Source: Dendrolimus kikuchii (taxonomy: Eukaryota; Arthropoda; Insecta; Lepidoptera; Lasiocampidae). From it: a DNA stretch of 64,000 nucleotides. How positions within the stretch are numbered: position 1 is the stretch's first letter; each line of letters starts with the position of its first letter. Under the pieces are notes generated by a model. That model saw only the letters and a list, made by a program, of their open reading frames with translations, was not told the DNA's origin and searched no databases. The position numbers were made by a program, and so were the translations under genes. Shown here in pieces: positions 34,201 to 49,200 of the stretch. The stretch is taken from assembly GCA_019925095.2 (NCBI GenBank), contig CM034403.1, positions 8,685,690 to 8,749,689 on the forward strand, read 5' to 3'.

Positions 34201-37200
34201 ACGGCCCCAGCTTTACTATTATATTAGAGAACAAGACAATAATAATTTAATTAAAAAAAGGTTGAATATTTTGAAAGTGTTCTTTATGATTATACTTAAG
34301 CTGAATATCTATCTATCGATTTCATAGAAATGAGCTAGTTAAAACTAAATCAACGATATTACTGGGAATCACCTAAATTATCAAGTTGCGCCGATATTTC
34401 TTATCTTTATAACAATACAGTGCGAGACATTTTATCCGTGCAGGAACGGAGAAAGAATACAATTTCCTGCGGCCGGGCGGCCTGTCGTAAGAGGCGACAA
34501 AACAACCCACAGCCAGGTGGGAGGGCATTTGCCCGACTGTATGGCTACCACCCCTGGTCTAGAGTATGCCGCCATAACAATCTTGCGTTGTGTTCCGGCA
34601 TTAGTGACCAGGTTCCAGTCTCCCTTAAGAGAGCAGCAGCGCATTTGTAGCAACTTTGGTGTTGCAAATGTCCATAAATGATGGTAACCGCTTTCCATCA
34701 AGTGGGCCGTCTGCCTGTCTGCTGAACTCCAGCAATAAAAATAAAAAAAGACAAATCGAGCGAAACAGGATCCGTGACATTAACGAGCGGTTTTGAAACT
34801 AATAACATCAAGACGAGAACCATTCCAAACGCATATTATTAAGCCTACTTTAAAGGTATGTAAGGCCGAAAAACTAAAGGCCTTCACATACTAGCAATTT
34901 ATGACCAGCAAACTCACGCAGACATAATTTTCACGTTGTATATTCACATATACTAGTATGATAACAGCCTATCGTTTCAATTTTTAGTTAGGTGTCCTTG
35001 AAGTAAAAAGAGAAACGCATTTCCTACAGTATCTTTGGTTGTTGTCGATTTTATTTCGATGCCCTTTTGAAGAACATTGCACTATCTACTAAAATTCACA
35101 AATAAGTAAGGTGGTAGTTACAATACTAGAATATTTTCATGGTCCATGTTTTTCCGTATGATAGATTCAACCAAGCCACATTGACATAAGACAGCAACTG
35201 TACAACTGTCCAAAATGTGAACCCACTCTACGAATAGCTCAATCCATGGATCGAACTAACTACAAGTACATTCTCTAACTACTTCACTAAATAACTTCCA
35301 TAATAATGCTCTTAATCGATCTTATAGGAAATATTTGATCTAACACAAACATTTTTTTACGGCAATTGTGTAACCGAGTGTATGCCTTGATCTTTTTTGC
35401 ATATTTCGATGCCATTGACAGTTGATGTCGAAGCCGTAACCTCATTAATGTCGTTAGATAGATGTAAGTAATTAAACGCCTATTCACGCGGAGCGGATCG
35501 AACAGAGAACAATAGGACGCGGCGGTTGCACAATCAAAATAATCTTGATAAACAATCGCGGCTAGACCTACCGCCGCACGTCTTGGTGTATGCACTAATC
35601 ATAACCGTGTACAGTATATACGTTAAATATTCACTCATGCTTCAATAGTTTTTAGAGCGAAAATATGTATTGAGGTAAGAGATTCACACCGCCATACTGA
35701 GATCATTAATATTTCACCGTGTGTATACTGAGATAAATCAAAAAGCGCTAAGTTTAAGAGTTTTGTTCTTTGTCCTTATTTACGCTAATACATAACCTAA
35801 AACGAAGAGGACCTAGTGTTCTTTCGAATTTGCTTATAATAGGACAATCTGGGCTTTCATCTACGCTAATACAATAAAGCTAAGAACTTAGTACCTATGT
35901 ACACTTATGCTTCCGGTATCTTTTTACCTCTGGAACTACCAGGTTGTAGATAATTTTCTGTAATAGGACTATCAGGCTATTTAAAAAGACTGTTCAATGG
36001 GGTGTGAAAAGTATCTATAATTCAAATTTAACTTAAGTCAAACACAGAACATAGCTAGTATAAATTAAAGACAAGAAGTATATAGATCCAAAGTATAGAT
36101 TAGCAACAAATTGTATGACGGTTCTCAAGAAAGGAAAATATATCTGCGCAATAGGCGACTTTACATAATAATTTGGTATTTTGCAACTTCGTATAGCTAA
36201 CCTAGATAGACATAACATTTGGAGAGAACTGTACCTATGTAATTAAAATACCATTATAGTTAAAATAACAATTCAATTGCACTTATTAACAGAAACAGTA
36301 TTTAATATACAGATATCATTTTTCTAAAAATATTCGGGTAATAAATAGGTATTGAAACTATTGTTCACATAAAATTTGTTTTTATCGCCAAGTAACAGCA
36401 CTTGAACAAATAAATAAAAATAACTTACAATATATTCAGTTATTAAATATTTATGATATATGCATAAACTTTATTCATAACTTTATATTATTTATTATTA
36501 GTAGATAATTTTCCATTTAAATTTATTAACACTTCACGTGTGTAATTTATAAGAACACCTGATCAAACGTTCGTGTAATAATAATTTTAACCTTTTGAAT
36601 TTATTCAAAAACATATCTATTTTCAATATTCATAGGTATTTATACAATCATTATTATAGATGATAAACTTTGCGAAGAAGACTGGATGTTTGTAAGTAAC
36701 CCTTAAAAAACTACTGAACGGATTTGCTTTTTAACTAAAAAGCAAATTCGATTAGTAGTTTTTGTTAAAAAGAATCTTATTGTGATGTATAGGCATATCA
36801 GAATAACACATAGTTATGTACATATTGCGAATTTTATAAGACAAACGCAGATGAAGTCGCGGGAGGCTGCCAGATTCCTTTTTATGAGATTTTTTATTTT
36901 TTATTGCATGAGTTCAGCAGACAGGCAGACGGCCCATTTGCTGGAAAGCGGTTACCACCGCCTATGGACACTTGCAACACCAAAGGTGCTAGAAATGCGT
37001 TGCTGCTCTCTTGAGGGGGACTGGAACCTAGTCACTAATGCCGGAACACAGCTCAAGGTTGCCAAGGCGGCGTACTCTAGACCAGGGGTGATATCCATTC
37101 AGTCGGGTAAATACCCTACCATATGGCAAATGATGAGATGAGAATAAGTCTATTTGTTAAAGGACGGTATCTGTTGTAAACCGCTAGTGTTCTAAGCGTT

Positions 37201-40200
37201 TTCTGGAACGGAATCCGCTTTCGTACAAAATATAAAAGAGAGCTACCCACCGCTTGCAACGTTTTGTTTTAAAATTACATAAAGTGTTTCAGCTCTTTTG
37301 ACTGTCTGTCTGGCTATAGTTTAAATTAAAACAACAATCAAAATAGTAAACTTATTACTTACCATCTAAAGTTGAGTTTCCAGTTAAATCCACCCCAGGT
37401 CATGTCAGATGCTTGTATGTACTCGAATGTTGTATCTGATATCACATCGATGATGGGACACACCACTGTTGTTCTGTCTTCGACTATACGCGCCAGAAGC
37501 GGTTCAAGCCAGCCCTCTAAAAAGATTTTTAAAAATCACAAGATATAAAACTGGTTTAAAATAAAAACGGGCAAGTGCGTGTTAGTCTACCCATAGTGAA
37601 GTTTCGTTGTCTAATTTTAAACAATCGAGTGCAAAGTTCTGAAAAATAAATGAAACGGGAGCGGTTAAAAATATTTTAAACAAAAACTAAATTGAGTATT
37701 TCAAATGTTGTAATGCTATACAAATATTTGTTACAAAATAACATTATAACACTTTCACTCGAAAAGCAATATGAGTTTTACATAATGTTTACCTAATGTC
37801 AGCATTTTAATGAGGTGTCAGGATTTTGCAATAACATTTGTGTTTACATTTAATATTGAGATGTTCAGCTCGACAAGTATAGTATCATCAATAGCTTTTT
37901 TAAGGCTTCGTAGCCATTTTGGATCACAATGGAACCTAATGTTCGTCCGTCTATCTGTTTTTGCTTAGCAGTCATTTTTCTTAGAATACTAGAATACATA
38001 CGGCAATACCTAATCACAATACAATCTTACATAGACGAAATTTGACAGAAAGCTATAGGTAGTGTGTAGCGCAACAGATTTAGATAGTGAAATCTGTAAA
38101 ATCGCTAAAAATAAGTAGAGATTTAGATGGTTTTAGATAATTAATTTTTATGTAACACAATGCAACCGGTTATGTGGTTTAGAATTTAAGCGTTGCGGTG
38201 CAGCGGGTGATTGAATAAATTTCAAATTGCTAACAAACCTCGTGATTTCAACCGCAGATACGTGCTGAACCTCTATGATTAAACCGTCCTTGTATCATGA
38301 ACTTATAATACATGGTTAATTAAGTGTTGAAAACTTATTTTTAAACAACAAAACTTTATCTAATTATTTATTATTCATACATATCTTCTGGTTATAAATA
38401 AGTGAAAAGAAGTCTTTACATCACTTTTTAAGCGCATTACGCACATGAAAGAGTGTGATAATTAGCATAAAGTTTAGAAAAAATATAAGAAACTATTTTT
38501 CTTTTATATTACATACAACAAATTTAATGTACTTCGTGCTGCGAAAGATATTCATCTAATCAATTAATATTCAGAAGGTATTTAATAAAATTATACTTTA
38601 AAAAAACATGTTTTGATAGCATCTCGAATCAAAAATTAGAAAATATTTTTTAAATATGAGGACATTACATAATATAACACAATTTTATTGTAAAAAAGTG
38701 TGAATTATTTAATGTGAAATATTACGAAAACTTTTTTGATAGCTATATATGTGACGTCAAGCGTGCTCTTTTATAATTATAATTATTATCTTTAATTCAC
38801 ATAGATATTTAAAAATTAAGGCATTGTGATTAATCCTGTATTACACGTTAATTTTAGGAGAGAAGCTATTCCTCATCGTCCGAAGCAAATTTTTTTATTT
38901 AATTTTCAAAAGTAATTTTATTTATATCGGTGACGTAAACTATATGTTGTTAGTTATGTCTAATATATTTAGTGTCACTTTTTCGTTTCATCGGTTTTCA
39001 AATCATAACGGTTCTAAAGAAGTTTAACTCATTAGTGGTATAAAACTTTTATGGTTTATAGAATGAAATGTGTAAAAATGTGTATTTTATATCGAAAATC
39101 GTTCCACGTTCAGGGAAAGTAGTTAAAATAATTATTAATGGCTGTAACTGTCAGGGAATTGTTTTTCCGACATTTACAACAAAATTTAGGTAAAAAAGAA
39201 ACGAAAAAAAAATCACCGTAATAAGTACATTATTATTATTATACACATTAATTTAAACCACTTTTAACTGACCTTTCTTCGACATATCTTTAATTCGATC
39301 ATAGTGAGTACGTCGCGATCTACCGGCCCGGAGTCTACCAGTCACATTACTGTTATTTACTTGTTTTGTGATTCGTCTTTCATTCATTCTCTCTACATGC
39401 TCAAACTACCTTGACATTCCTTTTTCAATCTTAGTGCTATTTTCAAATATCAATATTGACCGTATTGTTAATAAGATCTTCTAATTAAAAATGTTATATT
39501 CACAACAGTAACTCTGAGCAAACAAAACTGTTAAATAGAGATCTATTACCGACAAATAATATTACACCTGTACAAACAAATATACATAACCATAGGCATG
39601 TTAAATAAAATTTAACTAACAAGGTTATGAAAATGTGAGCTAATATGAATCAACATTATTATTCATGAGCCCAATAATACATTCTCGCGAGAATCTCCCG
39701 ATATTCAGATTTTTAGTACAACAGAGGACAGTGTTAGCTTATATTTCTAATCGGAATATAAGCTACTTTTTAACAAGATATATAAAAAATATTTCCTTCA
39801 CTGACAGTACGTATTTTTTTTTCTATAAATGATGTATCTTAGTGAAACAACATTAAAATTACAATCTAATCTAGGAATTAAGACTAATGAGTAATTTAAA
39901 TCTGACCTAAAATAACTAGATATAACTTAAACTAAGAATGTGTCCAATAACACGTTTCCTATTGTCTTTATTAAGGAGAAGACACTTTGTTCGTGTGTAC
40001 TTTGTGGTATAATAATAATTGTAGCAATATGCACGATAAGGTCAGAAAACCTGAATGAGTGGTATGCATCTGCTTTCCGGTCTGGATTTGCACCCTCATC
40101 ATTTGAAACGCGAGTTTGAGTACGCTGGCTACCCCGACTTAATAAATTATGTAATTTTAAATTTAATTATATATAATATATATCTATATCTATCTACCTA

Positions 40201-43200
40201 TAAATACAATTACAAAATAATACTTGGCCTTTCTTTTCATGTAGCATATCTAACCTTTACCGACATTTTATCTTAAGCGACATTAGGACCTAAGTATATT
40301 ATTTGTTTCAAAATGTATTTTAAACTATTATTTTATTTTCAGGCCTTTAGTTTTTGATTCATTAGGGTCTAATCTAACTAAAACTGAAAAGCTTAAAACA
40401 ATATAATAATTTAAAGTACCTTTTCCAACAAAAAAATATACCTAGGTCCAAATGTCGCTTAAGATAAAATGACGGTAAGGGCGTGATATTTGAGACTCAA
40501 AGAAACCAATGTCCTTCTACAATTTCATTATCAATGCAAAAGGCCACTGCAATAAATTATTATACCATCGTTTTAAGATAACACATAACATTGAATATTA
40601 ACATGCATCCAAAACGGAAACGGTAGTTTTCAACAAATCGATTTTGCAATCGTTTTCCTCGTTCGATATAATACCTAATGCACGAGTGCAATTATTGCAC
40701 ATTGGTGCTATGACTACGATGACTAATAAATAACACGTGGCGTAAAATAAATCCTTGTTAATCTTTATTTATTATTATTTATATTATTATACAGGTAACT
40801 TTTTCAAGTGGACCTTCAGGACCAAATCTTAAACTATACGAAATAGCGAAAAACGATTTTGATGAAAACTTAAGTGGTACCATTAGTATTTTGGAAAACA
40901 ATTAACCTGAGCAAGAATCGAATCGGCTGATTTTGAATTTATTATCTTATCGCTATATATTTTCTTTCACACATGGAAAACCAATGAACCAGCAAGCGAA
41001 CCCTTCACTCACCAGTGCACTCGCAGTGAGCGTCTAGGAATGTGATGACATCACCCTTCACGTGTTTCGCACCCAGCAGCCGAGCGCGAATCAGACCGGA
41101 CCTATTCTCCGTGCGGAACAGGTGCGTGGGCACCGGCAGTGTTTTGATGTAGTCCTCCAGTTTTTTGCCTAGGTGTTCTGTTATAAAAAAAAAATCAATT
41201 TTATGAATATGGAAAATACTATAGAAAATGTAGTGTTTGTAAAATCTGTTGTAGCGAATTATGAATGGTGTAAACATCAATTTTATAACAGTTTTATATA
41301 TGTTTTTATAAGCGTTGTAGGGAAACGGTTAAACATATTGTAGTCTTGATGGCCTCTGATAAAAGAACCCCCGTGTTATTCAATACGTGTATAGCCGTGT
41401 TTTATCTGTGCAGGATGGGACAAAGAATACAATTTCCTGCGGCCGGGCGGCCTGTCGTAAGAGGCGACAAAATAACCCATAGCCGGATAGTAGGGTATTT
41501 ACCCGTCTGGGTGGCTACCACCTCTGGTTTAGAATATGCCGCCATAACACCCTTGAGTTGTGTTCCAGCATTAGTGGCCAGATTCCAGGCCTCCTTCAGA
41601 GAGCACCAGCACATTTGTAGCACCTTTGGTATTGCAAATTTTCATAGGCGATGGTAACCGCTTTCAATCAGGTAGGCCGTTTGCCTGTCCGCTGAACTCG
41701 TAAAATAAAAAGAAAAAAAAAACAAATTACTCAAGTTCGAATCTCGCCAGAAGTGTTAGGTAGTACTTTCTACTTTAATGCAAATATTTTCAGTTTAAAT
41801 TTATTGACTGTGAAGGAAGTCTAAGGAGATTATGTGTGTGTGAAACCTGCCAATCGTTCTTGGATACTCGTGGCTCATACATATATAATACATGTTCCCC
41901 TGAACTGGTGAAGGCTTTACCTAGGACTGGAACGTCTATAGACTAGTACTATAAATCAATTACAATAACAGGAATGACCAAATACTTTGAGTAATGTACA
42001 CACTATGCAACCCCTAAACGAGTATAAAACACGGTTTTAAAGTAAAATAACGGTTATAATTCACTATAATAATATAATATATTCCAAACCCTATATCAAC
42101 CAATTCAAAGAGCGTTCACGACTATACCTATAAGTTTCATGAAACTTCTTTCAAGAATATTAAAAATATATGTACTCCTCTTATACCCATTAACCTAAAA
42201 GCTTTTCTTTGAATCACATAATACAATAATTATATTTACAGGAAACAATGAACAAATAACACTTAACTGTACCGTATCATGCACGAAAACGGTGTTCTTA
42301 AAACCAATTTATTTTTCTATCAAGTAAAAATACTTTCATATTTTCTAACATAACTAGGGACGTTATTTCATTTTTACACAGTTGTTAAACCACACTGTAT
42401 ACAAAGAACCTGCTATTACTATCTATATCGCCAGACACTCGGCTCAATCGTAGGTTAGCCTGATTTGGGTATTCTGACAAAATCAAATATTAAAATTTTT
42501 GGTAGCTTTTCATTCGTTTCGACTAACGCCATTTCTGCTAATAGTAATAATACCAATATTTTTACTATTATTCTGGCGTGATGATATCGAAAAGATATTG
42601 TAGGTTTAGTAGATTACGAATTTTGAACACTATTGTGATGGAATCGTACTTTAAATATCTTCGCAACACTAAGATATTGAAATAGCAGAATTGGGCCCCT
42701 AACCCAAGTCAAAGTGGTGTAAACAAAGAAAAAGAGCCTGAATCTTTAGCTAACGCCTTCTATACCAGACTCTATTCGTTGTTTTTCCTCAGATCAAATC
42801 ATTTCAGTACAACACAATCGACTTTTGCAATCAGTTACATTATCTATATATATAAAATCAATTGCTGTTCGTTAGTCTCGCTAAAACTCGTGAACGACTG
42901 GATTGATTTGGCTAATTTTGGTTTTGAATTATTTGTGGAAGTCCAGGGAAGGTTTAAAAGGTGAGTAAATATGAAAAAAATGCTTCGAATATTGTAAAAA
43001 CAACAATTTCGCTTTCCTTTAGAAACTATTCCTGCCTGTCATACAATTGATGTTCGTATCGTCGTTTAGAAATCAATTTAATTTAAAAGTCGTTCAGAAA
43101 TCAAAATAAATTTAAAAGTGAAGTTTTATTTCATTTTTTTTTTATTTGCTCCAAATCACAAACAAAACATTTGATGTTCGTTCCGGTTAAGTTTTGACCA

Positions 43201-46200
43201 CATTTTTTACTAAAGTTGAAACATTCTGCAATTATCATTCAACTTTTTTATTTATTGATTCTGAGGCGGTACGAAGTTTGCCGGGTCAGTTAGTTTTTAA
43301 TAATCTTTAAACGTTTTAATCTACTTAAGGAAAATCTAAAGCCAGCTATTAAAATAGAAAACGTTTTAAATTAACCATCTAAACACAAAATTTAACAACA
43401 TAATCAAAATTTTATACGTACAGTGTAATAAGATCTTACATTTAATTAGTTATACTATAATACCTATAGTTATACTATAATAAGCCTTTAGTTTTAAACA
43501 AGTGTATAATTTGTCTTATTTCCATCAGGTACATTGAAGAGCGTCATTTTTTATCTTTTATTGTTTCAATTACAATGTGTACCTAATAATTACAATATAC
43601 AATTGAACACAAAAGTGCAACTGACAATATTAGGTCATTTTAATTACAACGATATAAAAATGAGATTGTACCTAAATCTACCGTAATTACAACAGCGCGG
43701 CATTGTTATGGATTTGACACACAAACGATATTTTAAATTTTATTCATGTAACATTTCGTCACGATGTATCCGTTCACTAATTCTACGTGATGCATGTTAC
43801 AATAACAGCATTTAAATTCAAAGGTCAAAGCGATGTAGGTTGGCAGTTTGGAAGATGTACCGAGAACTTGACCGCTAATATAGATATGGATAAGCTCAAT
43901 GCAATTGGGGAATATGATAGAACATTTGTTTATACACCTATTCTATTTGTATGGCACTAAGACACTAACGCGTGGTCTGTACTTTAGCGACACAAGCAAG
44001 AGCCACCATTTGTCACGGAGATGAATATGCTGTAATGAATGTGTGAAGCCCCGTGGAGGGATTACTTTAAAAACTTCCTAAACACTTTTCCTATAATTTA
44101 AATTTGATAACATTGGCCTAGTATCGATAGCAATACCAATTAGGGACACCATGCGATTGCATGTACCTATACTTATATACATAGGTACTACACATAAAAT
44201 ATAATTACATATTCCACAAGAGATAGTAACATTGTTTGAAATGTAACTGTGTTTGTATATAACATGTAAACCTTCTAAAACATTACCAATATTGATATGA
44301 TAACAATTTATATGAAAAACTTTATTAGCTTGCCTTACGCATAGCAGAAATTTGACGTTACTTGTATATAAAATTCCTACCACTGGTATGTCAAATTTTG
44401 CCTTAGTAAATGAATGGTTAGTAAAAGATAGGAACCAGCCATAAATAGCGTTCAAGGTTCTTAAGCGCTGACTAACAATAGGTCAATAAACTTATCATCG
44501 GCGTGTCTATAAAAAAATATGTATCTGTCTATTACTCTTGCAAGTCGAAATTCATTTTTTAGAATCAAAAGCTACTATAGGAACTTCATTGGGCACTTAC
44601 CCTTTTCACTAGCGTCATCAACCAGTATAATCTCTCTCAAGAGACTCCGTGGTGAACGGTTGATAGTGCTCCATATTGTCCGAATGAGGGTAGTCCAAGC
44701 TTCGTTGTGAAAGACTATCACAACACTCGTTGTGGGCAATAATTCTGGATATGGCTTGTCCTTGCATCTGAAAATAAAAAAAATGTTTAAAATATATTCT
44801 TCTTGTAAATAAACTTTATAAGTCGTCCATCCTAAAAGTATGGAATACAAGAAACAATTTTAACATTACAAACGAGGAGAAAAGGATCTCCACATTCTCG
44901 ACAAAACGCATGAAACAAGAATGTAGAGTGGATTCTCGTTTTCTTTTCTCGCGTTAGATTAATAGAAGTTATAATTTTTGGAGGGAGAAATAATTGGAAA
45001 AGGCAGTTTATTTCTGTATGTTTTTACACCTAAAACTATTAATGTTGCCAATCTAATCAAATAATACGATACTTTCATTGTCGTGACTTTTATTTATATC
45101 TTGAACATTTTAGCGATTCTATGCTTAATTCTAATCTACAAAGTTAATGGTTTTAGAATATCGAAAAAGCATCTTCACGCAACTGTCAGCCCACAAGCAT
45201 AGCTAGAATTTATATAGTCACGTCAAATATTGCAATTTAGACACAGTCACGTAAAGACCTTAACATTTAAAAGTCAAGTACGACTCGATCATCTTCATAG
45301 TAAGTAATAGACATTGCCTTACTTGTTTTGATAGAGAAATTGTGACTATAGTCACTTCTTGACATTTAATACTTTGAGGTATGCGACCTAGACACGTAAC
45401 AGGTGACCGCGACACTCAACATATCCATGCAATTTTATAAAGAACTGCCACCTTTCTCGGTCGCTCTATTCTACACTGCAAATGTTGGTGATAAAATTAC
45501 ATACAAAGTGGATGAATCGTGTGTTGCGGTTCTATGTTTCGTGTCTCACTCGCATAATACAAAGTCTACGTACGTCTCTCCGATGGACAGTGGTTACCAT
45601 TGCCATGTACAATTTATATAATATGATTATTCATTATATATCCATAATAAAAACAAGTGATAATGTACGATTCGATCCCGCTAATTGTGGGTCCTTTACT
45701 CTATTCAACCTTGATTAAAAGAAATATGTAGTAAGTAAACCCTATTTAAAATAAAACAGCCACGACATGAAAATTTGAGAAACAGAGAATCAGATGTACT
45801 CTGTGTTAATAGATATAATAAGGTACTGTTGGATAAGAGTGTTTATGAAGTGGCACCTGCAATATTTAATAAACTACCAAAACCGTTAAAAACAATACCA
45901 TTAAATACATTTAAAGCAAGACTAATAAAATTATTAATAGACAAATCATATTATTCCACAAACAAATTCCTTAATGAAAAATTTAAAACATAATATCAAT
46001 ACATAATTAATAATAATATTTAAATTAGATATTAAATCATTGACATACACAGATTGGAATAATAATTTAATTATATACAGTTATCTATATAATTAATAAA
46101 TAAAGGTAATAAATATTATCCAGGTTACATAAAAGTTACTTAATAAAATAAATAGGAACAAACTATTTAAATAATAACGATTAAGGTCCTGCTTAGTTGC

Positions 46201-49200
46201 ACACCAGTGAAACTGGTAAAATGTACTGAACCATGTATTTCGTCGTCGTGCAAGTCGTGGTAGCGTAATGGCTAGTGCACGCGTCCCAAACTCAAAGGGC
46301 GCGGGTTCGATCCTGGCCGGAACGCATGCACCACTTAGTTTTCTGATTTAATGTGCATATTCTTACAATTACCACGTTATAATAACGGTGAAGGAAAACA
46401 TCGTGATGCAACCTGCACATCGAGATAACCGATGTGTCAAACCTGCCAAGCCGCCTGGGACAAGCGTGGCGGGTATACGTCCGTTCCCCCTATAATGAGA
46501 GGCCCGAGCCCAGCAGTGGGACATTTATGGGTTGATATTATATTATATATATGAATTTCTAGAAATGACACCTGTATACAACTACATTTATGCAAGAATA
46601 AATATTTCATTTCATTTCAGTACTAATACTTTTTAATCGCAATTGCATCGCAATTATGACTTACAAATAAGGTATTCAAGTCAATGTCTTATACATTGAA
46701 AGTTCTTCAAGCTTTCTTTGAGCCTGGGTTATACTATTTAGATAGTTTCTATGAACTTCCAGTGAGAAATGTAAGAGTTACCGGGGATATAAATGATTAA
46801 TTTTAAACTTAAATTAATGAATTAAATAAAATTCTACGATTAATTAAACGCCTCGTTAAAATGTTATAAACCCCATATCGTGTAATAATGAAGTTTGTTA
46901 GGCTTATCGCTTACAGGTCGGTGCGCACAACACGTCGGTTTATAGCGTTACCAGAACACCAGCCAATTGCGTATCAGTTAAGGCACAGTAAAGTGTTCCG
47001 CAGAGGTGATGAACGTGCATTGTTTAGTCATTAAACTAATGTACCCTGTACTAACAGTATTTAATCTATACAATAAAATGTCACTGTCATTATTGTTTGA
47101 CAATAATGACAGGTGACTGACCATCGAGCTCCTCGCCCCCTTTCAGGAACTGAACCGAACACGTAAAAATAATATAGGAAGAAACATAATAAGTAATACT
47201 AATAATCAAACAACAATACTTGGCGCTGCCGGTAGAATGTTTAAAAAAATGTTTTATAAAAAAAAAAATCTAATGTTATTAATTACTCATCGGGTCTTGT
47301 TTAAAACAATTTCCTTTAAAGCATTTTTCAAACGAACAATCCGGAATTGTTTTGAAAAATTTCCCCTTCAGAGATCAAAAATTAGATAGGACAGAATAAC
47401 TTTTTAGGATCGCGGAAACGAATATTTTCCTCCCTATTTATTGGCTTAAGGCATAGTCATTCAAGAACATTTTTGACGGGGTAGAGTCATGCTGGAATCA
47501 TTATCTTGATTACAGGTATTATAGTTACTATCGAACTGAAAGAGACCAAGTTTACCTCTAGAAAATTATGAATAATTGCGTTAATTCCTCATTTCTTATC
47601 AATAATTTACTCCTGAAGTGACCCCGTGTGAGCTCACGTGATACACCCATTTTCATTACCATTTATAAAAATAAACTATACAAAAAACACATTTTTATAC
47701 CGCGCTAGTCAGCAGTACAATGCACTACTTACAAATGTAGACTCTTTCATAGATAATTTATATCAAGTTTTTTTTCATAATTGTATTTGTTTTTCTCGTA
47801 ATTGTTTATCATATAATTTTTTTTGTGGAAACTTGATTGATATACAGATAAATTAGCTTCGAGTGTTTTTGCGTTTGTAGTAGTATTTGTATATCTACAG
47901 GACTTGCTAAACCTGAAATTTAAATTTCCTTGACATTTAGTTTTAAAAATTATGTTTAATATTAATATTTATTATTTTAATATATATATTTAATTTAATT
48001 AATATATTTAATATTATTAGTTTCATTTTAAGTACTATTAGTTTATTCATGAGCTGACAGTACACTTCTACAAAGTACAAACGCAGAAACGTCTCAAAGC
48101 TAAAATTTATCTGTATGTATTAATTTTGTATTATATTAAGAATATTAATTATTGTATGTTTCCCAAATAAATAAAATAAATATGTAGCCCGCTAGATCAG
48201 TGTGATACCACGGTCTCACAGAACATCACCGTAAGATAACCTTGAACTAATTGTATTTCATACGATGAGTGAGTTCCAATAGCCCACTTCTCCCTCTCAC
48301 TATTTTATCCCCTTGTTTCATTTCCATTCCTCCTGTCTGATCTTTCTGTCCCATACTAAAAGTTGGCAACGTGTCGACTTTGCACTTGGTGTTAAAAACG
48401 TCTACAGGCGTCGGTAATCAGTTTCTATTAGGTGGGCCATCTGCATGTTTATCATCTTCGCAATAAAAACAGAACGTTGTGTGATTTTTTAATGACTGTA
48501 TAATTTTACGCCCATGGCAACTAAAAAGAAACCCTCAGTCGTATAGGGCCACCAAAAAATTACGTCACACGAATTTCATGATATTTGGACCCCTCCACCT
48601 TCCTTGTCACAGCTGATTACATAAAATATTCGTGAGACTCCTTCTTCCCTAGTGTGACAATACATATTTTGCAATTTTACTTCAAAAAATTAAATTAAAA
48701 CAGCAGTACTGTAATTAGTTTTATTTCCATTGAAACTATTTTTAATAAGTTAAACACTATAATTATTTAGATAGAGATGGAAATATTTTAAAATTCAATC
48801 CCAATGTCAATTTTGAAGTGACGTGATTCGGTACTACTGAAGCAACATTGGATTAAAATTAAGATTAGATTGCGATTGTTTAGGACGCGTGAAGTTAGTT
48901 CCATAAAGCGTCGCATTGGTGTTGGTCAACACATCAACATAATTCGCTAGTATGAATTTAAAATAGTTAATCTTTTAAATAACACGACTAATAAATAGAT
49001 ATATTAGTAAAGATTGTTTGACTGATTAATTGTAGCATTTTAAATTAAAATCTGAAAAACAACATTGTTTAAATCATAAATGCAATCATGAGTTTGACTG
49101 TATGTGTTGTGACCGTTGCCTACACTATCATAATACTCAAAGTTCTCTCAGTTCTCTGTCGAATTTCCAAATGTAAGTGGAATTAGATTTTCAGAGATAT

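Larger units (their letters stand above)
33594..37362 (-). other. Pgant intron with Helitron and two SINE-like copies
   Basis: It contains a Helitron (33739-34120), SINE-like copies at 34431-34750 (+) and 36885-37117 (-), and an older repeat near 36650-36880. In 34760-36640 the only long frame is 102 codons on the - strand (35287-35595) with no family match; I regard it as chance. Confidence 0.6.
37517..41012 (-). other. Pgant intron with LINE remnant and a long-TIR MITE
   Basis: It contains a LINE scrap (39262-39442, -) and a MITE (40254-40480). The stretch 37600-39230 is AT-rich with nothing recognisable. The 73-codon frame at 40055-40276 overlaps the MITE's left end and has no family match. 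Confidence 0.6.
41178..44600 (-). other. Pgant intron with SINE-like copy, Helitron and MITE
   Basis: It contains a SINE-like copy (41398-41723), a Helitron (42843-43293) and a MITE (44335-44438). In 41730-42840 and 43300-44330 I see only AT-rich unique sequence; the 125-codon - strand frame at 44078-44455 overlaps the MITE and has no family match. Confidence 0.6.

Noticed and set aside
35287..35595. 102-codon - strand frame
   Set aside because: No domain, no splice context, no relative in the window; chance frame within an intron.
44078..44455. 125-codon - strand frame
   Set aside because: It overlaps a MITE and lacks recognisable motifs.
46253..46330. tRNA gene
   Set aside because: Box A and B are present but the acceptor stem does not close and a SINE body follows.
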